DNA of 64,000 nt from Pseudomonas tumuqii (GTDB lineage Bacteria; Pseudomonadota; Gammaproteobacteria; Pseudomonadales; Pseudomonadaceae): assembly GCF_013184545.1 (NCBI RefSeq), contig NZ_JAAOJA010000012.1:124001-188000 (forward strand), written 5' to 3'. Both the position numbers and the translations under genes were made by a program. The notes under the pieces were generated by a model. That model searched no databases and was not told the DNA's origin. It saw nothing but the letters and a program-made list of their open reading frames with translations. Below are positions 8,729 to 17,510 of this stretch, piece by piece (positions within the stretch are counted from its first letter, which is position 1; each line of letters opens with the position of its first letter).

Positions 8729-9694
8729 ATGCGTATCGCCTTGCTCGCCGCGAGCATCAGCCTGGCCCTGGCCAGCACTTCGAGCCTCGCCGCCACTGCC
8801 TATGTGTCCAACGAGAAAGACGACAGCATCAGCGTGATCGACCTCGCCACCATGGAGGTCAGCGCCACCCTGGAAGTCGGCATGCGCCCGCGCGGCCTGC
8901 TGCTGTCCAGCGACAACAAGCTGCTGTACATCTGCGCCAGCGACTCGGACCGGGTCCAGGTGATGGATCTGGCGACGCGCAAGATCATCAAGGAACTGCC
9001 CTCCGGCGCCGACCCCGAGCAGTTCGCCCTGCACCGCAACGACCGCTGGCTGTATATCTCCAACGAAGACGATGCGCTGGTCACCGTGGTCGACAGCCAG
9101 AGCGATGAAGTGCTGGCGCAGATCGATGTCGGCGTCGAACCCGAAGGCATGGCGGTCAGCCCGGACGGCAAGTGGGCGGTCAACACCAGCGAAACCACCA
9201 ACATGCTGCACTGGATCGACACCAGCACCCACACCCTGGTCGATAACACCCTGGTCGACCAGCGCCCGCGGCATGTCGAGTTCGACGGCGACGGCAAGCG
9301 CCTGTGGGCCTCGGCCGAGATCGGCGGCACGGTCAGCGTGATCGACGTCGCCAGCCGGCAGATCGAGAAGGTGCTGACCTTCCAGATCAAGGGCGTGCAC
9401 CCGGACAAGGTGCAACCGGTCGGGGTCAAGCTCAGCGCCGACGGCAAATATGCCTTCGTCGCCCTCGGCCCGGCCAACCATGTGGCGGTGGTCGACGCCA
9501 ATACCTACGAGGTACTCGACTACCTGCTGGTCGGCAGGCGAGTCTGGCATATGGCCTTCACCCCGGACCAGAGCCTGCTGCTGACCACCAACGGGGTCAG
9601 CGGCGACGTCTCGGTGATCGACATGCAGTCACTCAAGGTGACCAAGTCGATCAAGGTCGGCCGCTATCCCTGGGGCGTGGTGGTCACCCCATGA
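8729..9694 (+). CDS. PQQ catabolism-associated YVTN beta-propeller protein
   Basis: The 321-residue secreted protein (signal ending SSLA|AT) has repeated blades of the YVTN type (AYVSNEKDDSISVIDLAT, LYISNEDDALVTVVDS, LLTTNGVSGDVSVIDM), about seven in all. It is the beta-propeller partner of the PQQ-associated ABC system and acts in the periplasm, possibly as a binding scaffold. It has no enzyme motif. Its last codons overlap the ABC ATPase start by 4 nt (ATGA), so the two are translationally coupled. Confidence 0.85.
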   Translation: MRIALLAASISLALASTSSLAATAYVSNEKDDSISVIDLATMEVSATLEVGMRPRGLLLSSDNKLLYICASDSDRVQVMDLATRKIIKELPSGADPEQFALHRNDRWLYISNEDDALVTVVDSQSDEVLAQIDVGVEPEGMAVSPDGKWAVNTSETTNMLHWIDTSTHTLVDNTLVDQRPRHVEFDGDGKRLWASAEIGGTVSVIDVASRQIEKVLTFQIKGVHPDKVQPVGVKLSADGKYAFVALGPANHVAVVDANTYEVLDYLLVGRRVWHMAFTPDQSLLLTTNGVSGDVSVIDMQSLKVTKSIKVGRYPWGVVVTP

Positions 9695-10419
9695 ACGCCC
9701 TCGAGGTCAGTGCCGTCGGCTTTGCCTACGGCGCGCGCCAGGCCTTGCAAGGTGTCGACTTCAGCGTCGCGCCCGGCAGCTTCGCCGCGCTGCTGGGGCC
9801 GAACGGCGCCGGCAAGTCGACCCTGATCGCCCTGCTCACCCGCCTCTACGACCTGCAGCAGGGCGATATCCAGGTGATGGGCTGCAGCCTGCGCCAGCAG
9901 CCACGCCAGGCGCTGCGCCAGCTCGGCGTGGTGTTCCAGCAGAGCACCCTGGACCTGGATCTGAGCGTCGAGCAGAACCTGCGCTACCACGCCGCCCTGC
10001 ACGGCATGGCCAAGCCATTGGCCTGTGCCCGGATCGACGAGGAACTAACGCGCCAGCAGCTGGGTGAACGCCGTCACGACAAGGTTCGCGACCTCAACGG
10101 CGGCCACCGCCGCCGCGTGGAAATCGCCCGCGCCCTGCTGCACCAGCCGCGCCTGCTGCTGCTCGACGAGGCCAGCGCCGGCCTCGACCCGGCCAGCCGC
10201 CTGGCGCTCAACCGGCATGTGCGCCAGCTCTGTCGCGATGATGGCCTGGCGGTGCTCTGGACCACCCACCTGCTCGACGAAGTGCAGGCCAGCGACGAGC
10301 TGCTGATCCTCAACCGCGGTCGTCTGGTCGCCCAGGGCCTGGCCAGCCAGATAGGTGCCGACGACGCCAGCCTGGCCGCCACCTTCGAACGCCTGACCGC
10401 TGATGAGGCACGCGCATGA
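9691..10419 (+). CDS. PQQ-associated ABC transporter ATPase
   Basis: The 242-residue cytosolic ATPase has Walker A GPNGAGKST, a Q-loop (VVFQQST), an ABC signature LNGGHRRRVE (variant of LSGGQ) and Walker B LLLLDEA followed by GLDP and the switch histidine in TTHLLDE. It energises the ABC-2 permease encoded 260 bp downstream. It matches the ATP-binding subunit of the PQQ-dependent catabolism-associated system. A REP pair separates it from its permease, which is unusual inside such a unit. Confidence 0.88.
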   Translation: MNALEVSAVGFAYGARQALQGVDFSVAPGSFAALLGPNGAGKSTLIALLTRLYDLQQGDIQVMGCSLRQQPRQALRQLGVVFQQSTLDLDLSVEQNLRYHAALHGMAKPLACARIDEELTRQQLGERRHDKVRDLNGGHRRRVEIARALLHQPRLLLLDEASAGLDPASRLALNRHVRQLCRDDGLAVLWTTHLLDEVQASDELLILNRGRLVAQGLASQIGADDASLAATFERLTADEARA

Positions 10420-10472
10420 ACGCCTCGCCGCCAATGCGCAGCGCCGCGCTCCCACGGGTATGGCGCAATCGC

Positions 10473-10543
10473 GTAGGAGCGGCCCATGGCCGCGATCCGC
10501 TCGACCATTCGACGCCCATTCGCGGCCATGGCCCGCGCCTACA
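10473..10543. repeat. REP pair (REPIN-like) inside the ABC operon
   Basis: Two REP-type palindromes face each other: GTAGGAGCGGCCCATGGCC (from 10473) and GGCCATGGCCCGCGCCTAC (10524-10542). The motif GTAGGAGCGG...CCGCxCCTAC is the usual Pseudomonas extragenic palindrome. It fills most of the 259-bp gap between the ABC ATPase and permease genes and can fold on RNA, so it could reduce or stabilise the downstream message. Confidence 0.75.
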
Positions 10544-10678
10544 GACACCTCGCAACGCGGCAGCGGTCTCGACCGCGGCGCGCTTCCGTTTCCCATTCCA
10601 AGAGCCCCGGCCGGTATCTGCAATCCTGGTGCGCACGGCGCGCCCTGGCCGCACGCGTCACATCACGGAGCCACAGCC

Positions 10679-11470
10679 ATGAATGCCTACTGGTATTGCC
10701 TGCAAGGCATCGTGCAACGCGAATGGCTGCGCTTCGTGCTGCAGCGCTCGCGCTTCTTCAGCGCCCTGGTGCGCCCGCTGCTGTGGCTGCTGGTGTTCGC
10801 CGCCGGTTTTCGCGCGGCCCTGGGCATCGCCATCATCGCGCCCTACGACACCTACATCACCTACGAGACCTACATAGTCCCGGGGCTGGCGTGCATGATC
10901 CTGCTGTTCAACGGCATGCAGGGCTCGCTGTCGATGGTCTACGACCGCGAGATGGGCAGCATGCGCGTGCTGCTGACCAGCCCGCTGCCGCGCGCCTTCC
11001 TGCTCGCCAGCAAGCTGCTGGCGATCGCCCTGATCTCGCTGCTGCAGGTCTATGCCTTCCTCGCCATCGCCTGGCTGTACGGCGTGCAACCACCGCTCTG
11101 GGGCCTGCTCAGCGCCCTGCCCGCGCTGCTGCTGGTGGCCCTGCTGCTCAGCGCCCTGGGCCTGCTGCTGTCCAACGGCATCCGCCAGCTGGAGAACTTC
11201 GCCGGGGTGATGAATTTCGTGATCTTCCCGCTGTTCTTCCTGTCCTCGGCGCTCTACCCGCTGTGGAAGATGCGCGAGGCCAGCGAATGGCTGTACTGGC
11301 TGTGCGCGCTCAACCCCTTCACCCACGCCGTCGAGCTGGTGCGCTTCGCCCTCTACCAGCGCCTGAGCCTCAGCGCCCTGCTGATCTGCCTGGGCCTGAC
11401 CGTGCTGTTCGCCGTGCTCGCCGTAGTCACCTTCAACCCGCAACACGCCGCCCTGCGCCGGACCAACTAA
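10679..11470 (+). CDS. PQQ-associated ABC-2 type permease
   Basis: The 263-residue membrane protein has six predicted hydrophobic segments and the ABC-2 permease pattern (REWLRFVLQRSRFFSALVRP at the start; FPLFFLSSALYPLWKM and NPFTHAVELVRFALY near the end). It pairs with the ATPase at 9691 as an exporter-type ABC transporter in the inner membrane. CGGAG lies 10 nt before the ATG at 10679. The product exported is unknown. Confidence 0.86.
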   Translation: MNAYWYCLQGIVQREWLRFVLQRSRFFSALVRPLLWLLVFAAGFRAALGIAIIAPYDTYITYETYIVPGLACMILLFNGMQGSLSMVYDREMGSMRVLLTSPLPRAFLLASKLLAIALISLLQVYAFLAIAWLYGVQPPLWGLLSALPALLLVALLLSALGLLLSNGIRQLENFAGVMNFVIFPLFFLSSALYPLWKMREASEWLYWLCALNPFTHAVELVRFALYQRLSLSALLICLGLTVLFAVLAVVTFNPQHAALRRTN

Positions 11471-11474
11471 GCCC

Positions 11475-11489
11475 ATTCGCGGCTGAAGC
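11475..11489. repeat. Partial REP remnant
   Basis: ATTCGCGGCTGAAGC, just after the permease stop, matches one arm of a common Pseudomonas REP. The second arm is not present as an obvious match. Confidence 0.4.
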
Positions 11490-11582
11490 GCAGCTCCCGG
11501 CCACCCCCTACTCAAGCAACCCGGGCGAATACCGCCCGCAACCACCTGCGCCTCGATAAAACAGCCACTTGCTATCATCCTT

Positions 11583-11599
11583 CTACTACTTTGGTACTG
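11583..11599. promoter_or_regulatory. PQQ-regulon 17-mer, copy 4
   Basis: CTACTACTTTGGTACTG lies 81 bp before the start of the CxxCW gene at 11681, nearly the same spacing as copy 3 to its gene. An AT-rich TAGAAT stretch about 20 bp downstream could be the -10 element. Confidence 0.6.
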
Positions 11600-11680
11600 C
11601 TTTTCCTCTCCAATGTAGAATTTCCAAAGCAGGGGTATTGCCCTGTAATACGCACACAAAAAGAACCGAGACTTAAGGCG

Positions 11681-12232
11681 ATGAAGCACTGCCTAGCCCT
11701 ATCAACGGGTCTTTCACTGATCGCATGCCTGCTGCTGGCCGCCCCGGCCCAGGCGGAGACTGCGCTGTTTTCCGTGGATGGCTATCGCCTCAGCCATTAC
11801 CGCAGCCCCACGCCAGTGCACACCGAGCACGCCCGCACCCTCGACACTCCGGCCGTGCAACTGCTCCTCAACGAACAACCGCAGACCCAACTGATCGACG
11901 TATACCGACGCCCGTGGCGGCACGGCCGGTTCATCGAGGATGAAGTGCACGCCAACCTGCCCGGCAGCCTGTGGTTGGCCAATACCGGCGACGGCGAGCT
12001 GAGCAGCCAGTGGCAAGACTACTTCAGCCAGCACCTGCAACAGGCCAGCCATGGCGACAAAGGCTGGCCGCTGGTGTTCTACTGCCGCTCCGACTGCTGG
12101 CTGGGCTGGAACGCGGTCAAGCGCGCCCACACCCTGGGTTACCACAATCTCTACTGGTACCGTGACGGCATCGACGGCTGGCAGCAGGCTGGCCTGCCCC
12201 TGGTCACCGCACAACCACTCGTCCTGCCATAA
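11681..12232 (+). CDS. PQQ catabolism-associated CxxCW protein (rhodanese-like)
   Basis: The 183-residue secreted protein (signal ending APAQA) has a rhodanese-like fold (QLIDVYRRPWRHG; NLYWYRDGIDGWQQAGLP) with the hallmark CRSDCW at the catalytic-loop position. This is the CxxCW protein of PQQ-dependent catabolism clusters; it may handle sulfur or a disulfide in the periplasm, and its two cysteines could form a redox pair. It has its own upstream 17-mer and so is probably a separate regulon member. The gene for the response regulator follows 62 bp later. Confidence 0.87.
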   Translation: MKHCLALSTGLSLIACLLLAAPAQAETALFSVDGYRLSHYRSPTPVHTEHARTLDTPAVQLLLNEQPQTQLIDVYRRPWRHGRFIEDEVHANLPGSLWLANTGDGELSSQWQDYFSQHLQQASHGDKGWPLVFYCRSDCWLGWNAVKRAHTLGYHNLYWYRDGIDGWQQAGLPLVTAQPLVLP

Positions 12233-12294
12233 CCGTGTAACCATTTCCCTACGGCTATAGCCACACCATAATCAAAACAATGAGGTGAAAGGCC

Positions 12295-12960
12295 ATGTAC
12301 AAGATTCTGATTGCCGACGACCATCCGCTGTTTCGCGAAGCCATCCACAACGTCATCAGCGACGGCTTCCCCGGCAGCGAAATCATGGAAACCGCTGACC
12401 TCGACAGCGCCCTGGCCATGACCCTGGAAAACGACGACCTCGACCTGATCCTGCTCGACCTGAACATGCCCGGCATGCACGGGCTGAACGGCTTGATCAA
12501 CCTGCGCAACGAAGCACCGACCATCCCGGTGGTGATCGTTTCCGCCGAGCAGGACAAGCAGATCGTCCTCCAGGCCATTACCTATGGTGCCGTCGGGTTC
12601 ATCACCAAGTCTTCGCCGCGCGCGCAGATGACCGATGCCATCCAGCAGATCCTCAACGGCAATGTCTACCTGCCGCCGGACATCATCCGCTCGCAAAAAA
12701 CCACCTCCCAGCGCAGCCACTCGGATCACCACAGCTTCCCTCAGGAACTGCTGCAAGCCCTGACCCGCAAGCAACTGCTGGTGCTGGAACGGATGACCAA
12801 GGGCGAGTCGAACAAACAGATCGCCTACAGCCTGGACATCGCCGAAACCACGGTCAAAGCCCACGTCTCGGCGATCCTGCGCAAACTCAATGTGCACAAC
12901 CGGGTGCAGGCAATCCTGTCCGCCGGCGATATCGACTTCGCCGCCTATTTGCGCCGCTGA
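12295..12960 (+). CDS. erbR: LuxR-family response regulator, ErbR/AgmR type
   Basis: The 221-residue regulator has a receiver domain (acidic pair DD at 8-9, phospho-acceptor Asp55 in LILLDLNMPG, Lys in FITKSS) and a LuxR/NarL helix-turn-helix (residues 155-215, LTRKQLLVLERM ... TVKAHVSAILRKLNV). In P. aeruginosa and P. putida this regulator (ErbR, AgmR, PedR1) activates ethanol-oxidation genes. A GAGG box precedes the ATG. It is followed convergently by nahK-nosP, as in P. aeruginosa PA1975-PA1978. It is the obvious candidate to bind the 17-bp motif seen in the locus. Confidence 0.87.
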   Translation: MYKILIADDHPLFREAIHNVISDGFPGSEIMETADLDSALAMTLENDDLDLILLDLNMPGMHGLNGLINLRNEAPTIPVVIVSAEQDKQIVLQAITYGAVGFITKSSPRAQMTDAIQQILNGNVYLPPDIIRSQKTTSQRSHSDHHSFPQELLQALTRKQLLVLERMTKGESNKQIAYSLDIAETTVKAHVSAILRKLNVHNRVQAILSAGDIDFAAYLRR

Positions 12961-13143
12961 GCCCCATCCCCGCCGCCTCGTAGGCTGCGCCGCGCGCACC
13001 GCCGGCGGCCCAGATTTCCGTCGAATGACCCGTTCCGCCTTGCGCTGCTCCGACGCCAGGCCGGTGCACCCGGCCGTGACAAATCAAGCCGGTGGCGCCG
13101 CTCCGGGCCGGGCGCGCCACGCGCACCGCGACTGGCCGCGGAG

Positions 13144-15783
13144 CTAACCCCGCCCCTGCTCCAGCAAATGACTCATCGCCGTCTTCAGCTTCATCGGCCG
13201 TACCGGCTTGTGCATCAGGGTATGGCCGAGTTCGCGCATCTGCTGTTTGAGTTCGTTGCTGTAGTTGGCGGTGATCATCAGCGCCGGCAGCGGCGTGCTG
13301 CGCCTGGAGTTGATCAGGGCCACGGCGTCGACGCCGTTGTGGCCGTCGTCGAGGTGGTAGTCGGCGATCAGCAGGTCGGCGTCGGCGTGGTAGTTGTCGA
13401 CCTGGCGCGCCAGGTCTTCTTCCGACAGCGCGGTGACCACCTGGCAGCCCCAGGCTTCCAGCAGGGTGCGCATGCCGGCGCAGATCGCCGCATCGTTATC
13501 CAGCACCCAGATGCGCGAACCGCTGAGGCGTTCGAGCAGCAGGTCGGGCGCTTCATGCACCACCCGGGCCCTTGGCGCACGGGTGGTCAGGGGGACTTCG
13601 ATGGCGAACATCGAGCCCTTGCCCAAACGCGAGGACACGCGGATACGGTGGCCGAGCATGCGCGCAATTTTGTCGACGATGGCCAGGCCCAGGCCGAGGC
13701 CGCGGTCCTGCTTGCGGTGGGTGACGTCGCCGCGCTTGAACTCCTGAAAGATCTCGCCGAGTTTATCCTCGGCGATACCGATACCGGTGTCCCACACCTC
13801 GATCGACAGGCTCTGCCGGTGCCGGCGGCAGCCGAGCAGGATGCGTCCGCTGGTGGTGTAGCGGATGGCGTTGCTGAGCAGGTTGCGCAGAATCCGCGCG
13901 AGCAACTGGATGTCACTGCGCACCAGCGCCGAGCTGGCCACAAAGTCCAGACGCAGGCCTTCGCTGCCGGCGATCTGGTGGTACTCGGCGGCGAGGTTTT
14001 CCAGCAGTTCGCTGACGGCGAACGGGGCGATATCCGGCTTGATTACCCCGGCATCCAGCTTGGAGATATCCACCAGGGTGCCGAGCAGGCTTTCCACGTC
14101 TTCCAGGGAGTTGCTGACGTTGCGTACCAACGCGGCGCTTTCGGCCAATTCGCGTTTTTCCAGCAGTGCGCTGGTGAACAAGCGGGCGGCGTTCAAGGGT
14201 TGCAACAGATCATGGCTGACTGCGGCGAGGAATTTGGTTTTCGACAGGTTGGCCTGTTCGGCCTCGCCCTTGGCTTCGCGCAGGCGTGCTTCCATCTGCA
14301 TGCGCTCGTCGATTTCGCAGCGCAGCTGGGCATTGAGGTCGGTGAGTTCGGCGGTACGTTCGCGCACCCGCTGCTCCAGGTGTTGATAGGCCTGATGCAA
14401 TGCTTCGGCGGTGCGCCGGCGCTCGGTAATGTCGCGGATCAGCACGAAGATGCCGACCACCTCGCCGCTGGCCTGACGATTGGGCACATAGGAGCGCAGC
14501 ATGTAGCGCTCCTGGCCATTGTGGTTGGTTTCCGCCACCTCGAAGGTCACGCTTTCGCCGGACAAGGCCCGCTCGATATAGGGCTCCAGGCGTCGGCAAT
14601 GTTCTTCGTTGTGCACCTCGCGCAGGCTCTGGCCGAGCATGGCGCCGCGCGGCCAGCAGTACCATTCCTCATAGACCTTGTTGGTGAACTCGTAGACCAG
14701 ATCGGCATTCAGGTAGGCGATCAGCGCCGGCACGTGGTCGGTGATCAGGCGGATCCAGCGCTCGCTTTCGCTGAGCGCTTCGGCATGTCGGTAGCGCTCG
14801 GTGATGTCGGTAAAGGTGTTGACGAAGCCGCCGGTGGGCAGTGGATGGGTGCGCACCTCGAGCATGCGGCCGTCGAACAGGCGCAGCTCCAGCTCCTCGA
14901 TGGGCTTGCCGCTGGCATCGTGGCTGTCGGGGGTCAGCAGTTGCAACTCGCTGTCGGCCATCACCTCGGCGAAGGGTCGATGGGCGTTGATCGGTGCCAG
15001 GCCGCAGAGGTCGAGAAAGCGGTGGTTCCACAGCTCCAACTGGCCCTCGGCATTGACCATGGCCATGCCTTGCGACAGGTTGTCCACGGCGCGCTGGAGC
15101 AGGCGCGACTTCTGCGCCAGGGCCTGCTCGCGGCGCAGGGTTTCGTTCTGTTTGACCTCGGTGATGTCGGTGTAGAGGATCACCAGGCCGCCCTCGCGGG
15201 TCGGCCGTTCGCTGACCTGCACCCAGCGCCCGTCGCGCAGGCGGTAGAGCATGTGCTCGTCGCGGTTGCCGCGCTGCTCCTCGACCACCAGGCCGGTGCT
15301 CTTGCTCAGCCGCTTGATCTCCGACAGCCGAGTACCGGCGCCGATGCGCGCGCGGCTGTGCTCCCAGAACGACTTGAAACGGCTGTTGAACAGGACGATG
15401 CGCTGTTCGCTGTCGAACAGCACGAAGCCGTCGGAGATGCTCTCGATGGCATCGATCAGATGCTGGTGGGCGGTTTCCGCGCGCAAACGCGCATCGCTGA
15501 GCAATTGGTTGCTGGATTTCAGCTCGGCCATCGCCTGATTCAGCGCATCGGTGCGTTCGCGCACCTGTTCGGCGAGCACCACCGAGTGCTGAAAGGCCGC
15601 ATAGGCATCGTCGCCGCGCGAATGGACCGACTCGACCCGCTCGATCAGTGCGGTATTGATGCGTTTGAGCTTGTGGTTATCCTTTTCCAGCGCCGCACAG
15701 CGGGCTTGCAGCTCGGCGACATCAACCGCGGCCGGGACGGCCAATGGCGACTCCGGTGAAGGTTTGGTTGATGTGCATGCCAT
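13144..15783 (-). CDS. nahK: PAS-containing hybrid histidine kinase, NahK type
   Basis: The 879-residue cytosolic kinase has an N-terminal coiled coil (about 25-100), three PAS domains (starting near 110, 225 and 340), a second coiled coil (about 465-515), a HisKA box with the phospho-acceptor His near 523 (AVSHDLLQPLNAA), an ATPase domain (DKLGEIFQEF, GLGLGLAIV) and a C-terminal receiver with Asp near 808 (LLIADYHLDD). It has no membrane segment. Layout and position beside a FIST protein match NahK, the NosP-associated kinase that feeds NO signals into c-di-GMP and biofilm control (also called ErcS'). The ATG at 15783 has GGGAG upstream and lies 62 nt inside nosP. Confidence 0.88.
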   Translation of the reverse strand: MACTSTKPSPESPLAVPAAVDVAELQARCAALEKDNHKLKRINTALIERVESVHSRGDDAYAAFQHSVVLAEQVRERTDALNQAMAELKSSNQLLSDARLRAETAHQHLIDAIESISDGFVLFDSEQRIVLFNSRFKSFWEHSRARIGAGTRLSEIKRLSKSTGLVVEEQRGNRDEHMLYRLRDGRWVQVSERPTREGGLVILYTDITEVKQNETLRREQALAQKSRLLQRAVDNLSQGMAMVNAEGQLELWNHRFLDLCGLAPINAHRPFAEVMADSELQLLTPDSHDASGKPIEELELRLFDGRMLEVRTHPLPTGGFVNTFTDITERYRHAEALSESERWIRLITDHVPALIAYLNADLVYEFTNKVYEEWYCWPRGAMLGQSLREVHNEEHCRRLEPYIERALSGESVTFEVAETNHNGQERYMLRSYVPNRQASGEVVGIFVLIRDITERRRTAEALHQAYQHLEQRVRERTAELTDLNAQLRCEIDERMQMEARLREAKGEAEQANLSKTKFLAAVSHDLLQPLNAARLFTSALLEKRELAESAALVRNVSNSLEDVESLLGTLVDISKLDAGVIKPDIAPFAVSELLENLAAEYHQIAGSEGLRLDFVASSALVRSDIQLLARILRNLLSNAIRYTTSGRILLGCRRHRQSLSIEVWDTGIGIAEDKLGEIFQEFKRGDVTHRKQDRGLGLGLAIVDKIARMLGHRIRVSSRLGKGSMFAIEVPLTTRAPRARVVHEAPDLLLERLSGSRIWVLDNDAAICAGMRTLLEAWGCQVVTALSEEDLARQVDNYHADADLLIADYHLDDGHNGVDAVALINSRRSTPLPALMITANYSNELKQQMRELGHTLMHKPVRPMKLKTAMSHLLEQGRG

Positions 15784-16876
15784 TGAACTGCTCCCCGTAG
15801 GTATTGAAACCTATAACTTGCTGGCTACGCAGGAAGGCCGAGACCGGCTCGACGCCACCGTCGTCCTCGATTTCCAGGCGGCGCAGAAAACAATCGCAGC
15901 CGATAGTCAGCAGCAAGGGTCCGAGGCGCTCGCGCAGGCCCTCGAACAGGTTTTCCAGATTGGGCAATAGTGGCCCGGGACGCATGGCGGTCAGGACGAT
16001 GCCGTTCTCCACCGCACAATAGAAACTCAAACTGAGGTCTTCGTTGACCCGCTGGATCGAACGCACGTAGTACTGGTCGCTGATGCGCACGGCCAAGGGA
16101 TTGGCGGCGAACACCCGATGATCCAGATCCTCCAGCGCTACGCCGATCAGCTCGGCGTATTCCTGCGCGGCCGGCGCCGCATTCAGCTCATACACCCGGC
16201 GGCTGGCGCTGTCGGCCCGGGTGACCACCAGCTTCTCGGCGCAGGGTTCGATGTGATGGGTGCTGAACACCTCGAAATCCAGCCAGGTGTTGAACAGCAC
16301 CACCACCGCCGCGCCGGTGTGGAACTGGCCGCCATAGTAGACGTGGGTATGGGTCAGGTGGTTGTCGTCGCCGGCCGAACCGCCGAAATGCGGGATGCTG
16401 CCGAACGCCGCGCTGAGTGCGCCGAGCACCACCTCCTCGCGGCTGGACAAGCCATCGAGCAGGGTCAGGGCGAAGCTGTGGCCCTTGATCGAAGCCAGCT
16501 CGTTGTTGCGGCAATCCTTGGCCAGCCGTTCGACCAACTGCTGGGCGTCGATCAGGCTGAAACGCTCCATTTCGTCGATCAGTGCACTGGAAATGGAGAA
16601 GCTGCGGTGATCGAAACCCACCGCACTGACGCAGCTGCGGCCGTAGCCATGCGGGGTGATTTCACCGGCGCTGGTGCAGCCGATCAGGTTGATGCCGCCG
16701 AAGTACTGATCCAGCGCCTCGCCGAGGCTTTCCAGGTCGTATTCCGCCGAACAGAAGAACAGCACGAAGCCCAGGTGCGGGTGGATCAGCTGGCGCGCCA
16801 GTTCCTGCGCCACCAGCTCCACATCCGTGGCGCTCGAGGTCGCGGTGACGACGCCTTCAGTCCGTTCCTGCTGCAT
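15722..16876 (-). CDS. nosP: FIST-domain nitric oxide sensor NosP
   Basis: The 384-residue protein has FIST_N (about 25-200; GCTSAGEI, FGGSAGDD) and FIST_C (about 215-365; CDCFLRRLE, GFNTYGEQFNG). In P. aeruginosa the FIST haemoprotein next to NahK binds NO and inhibits the kinase, and this gene is in the same place. I use the ATG at 16876, with GGGG 9 nt upstream, instead of a GTG 24 bases further up. Its 3' end overlaps nahK by 62 nt. A copy of the 17-bp motif is 88 bp upstream, suggesting that the NO sensor belongs to the alcohol-oxidation regulon. Confidence 0.86.
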   Translation of the reverse strand: MQQERTEGVVTATSSATDVELVAQELARQLIHPHLGFVLFFCSAEYDLESLGEALDQYFGGINLIGCTSAGEITPHGYGRSCVSAVGFDHRSFSISSALIDEMERFSLIDAQQLVERLAKDCRNNELASIKGHSFALTLLDGLSSREEVVLGALSAAFGSIPHFGGSAGDDNHLTHTHVYYGGQFHTGAAVVVLFNTWLDFEVFSTHHIEPCAEKLVVTRADSASRRVYELNAAPAAQEYAELIGVALEDLDHRVFAANPLAVRISDQYYVRSIQRVNEDLSLSFYCAVENGIVLTAMRPGPLLPNLENLFEGLRERLGPLLLTIGCDCFLRRLEIEDDGGVEPVSAFLRSQQVIGFNTYGEQFNGMHINQTFTGVAIGRPGRG

Positions 16877-16963
16877 AGCTTGCCCCAATAAAAAACCCAC
16901 CTGTCATGGGATGATTCTACGAAGCTCTCCGGTTATGCCCCATGCAACTTGAGTCGTGTCGAC

Positions 16964-16980
16964 CTACTCCCTAAGTAGCA
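16964..16980. promoter_or_regulatory. PQQ-regulon 17-mer, copy 5 (nosP)
   Basis: CTACTCCCTAAGTAGCA lies 88 bp upstream of the nosP start. It is an almost perfect palindrome (CTACT, 5 nt, AGTAG) and differs from copy 1 at only two positions. Confidence 0.6.
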
Positions 16981-16993
16981 GTACACGACCGCA

Positions 16994-17389
16994 TCAGGCG
17001 GACAACGGCCAGAACATAAGGGTCAGCAGCAACAACCCGGCGTAGAAGCCGATCTCCAGCGTCTCGCTGAGCGGTTGGATACGCCGCAAGGCGCCATAGA
17101 CGTGCACCACGATCATCATCAGCGCCGTGGCGGCGAGCAGTTCAAAAACCGTGTGAATGGCTTCGCCAGTCAAGGCGGCGCGCAGCATCATGGCTTCGAG
17201 GATCAGGATGAACGCACCCAGGCAGCGACCGAAGTACACCGCCAGGTCGGTCTGCGTGGGGATCTGCCAACCCATCAGCCGAGCCCAGGTCAGCGGAACG
17301 AGAAAGATCGGTAAAGCAAAGACCAGTGTGGTCACGACGGTCAGGACCAGCAGGTAATCCGCCGCCGAATCACTCCATATACTCAGCAT
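16994..17389 (-). CDS. Small four-helix membrane protein, unknown
   Basis: The 131-residue protein is almost entirely hydrophobic, with four likely membrane segments (about 10-35, 50-72, 80-102, 110-130). It has no signal peptide and no catalytic motif I recognise. AGGAT precedes the ATG. It lies just upstream of nosP on the same strand but is separated from it by the 17-mer, so the two are probably transcribed separately. I do not know its function. Confidence 0.7.
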   Translation of the reverse strand: MLSIWSDSAADYLLVLTVVTTLVFALPIFLVPLTWARLMGWQIPTQTDLAVYFGRCLGAFILILEAMMLRAALTGEAIHTVFELLAATALMMIVVHVYGALRRIQPLSETLEIGFYAGLLLLTLMFWPLSA

Positions 17390-17510
17390 CGCTGCATCCT
17401 TTCATAAACACTCAGTAAGTACGCGGCACTCAGAGAGTGTGAAAATATCGAGCGCCTTGCTGCGAACGTTTGGAGGCGGTCGCAGTAGACGAGAGATTGT
17501 TCACAAGCTC

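Noticed and set aside
13168..15759. A long plus-strand frame opposite nahK
   Set aside because: Same reason: the minus strand has clear PAS, kinase and receiver motifs, and this one has none.
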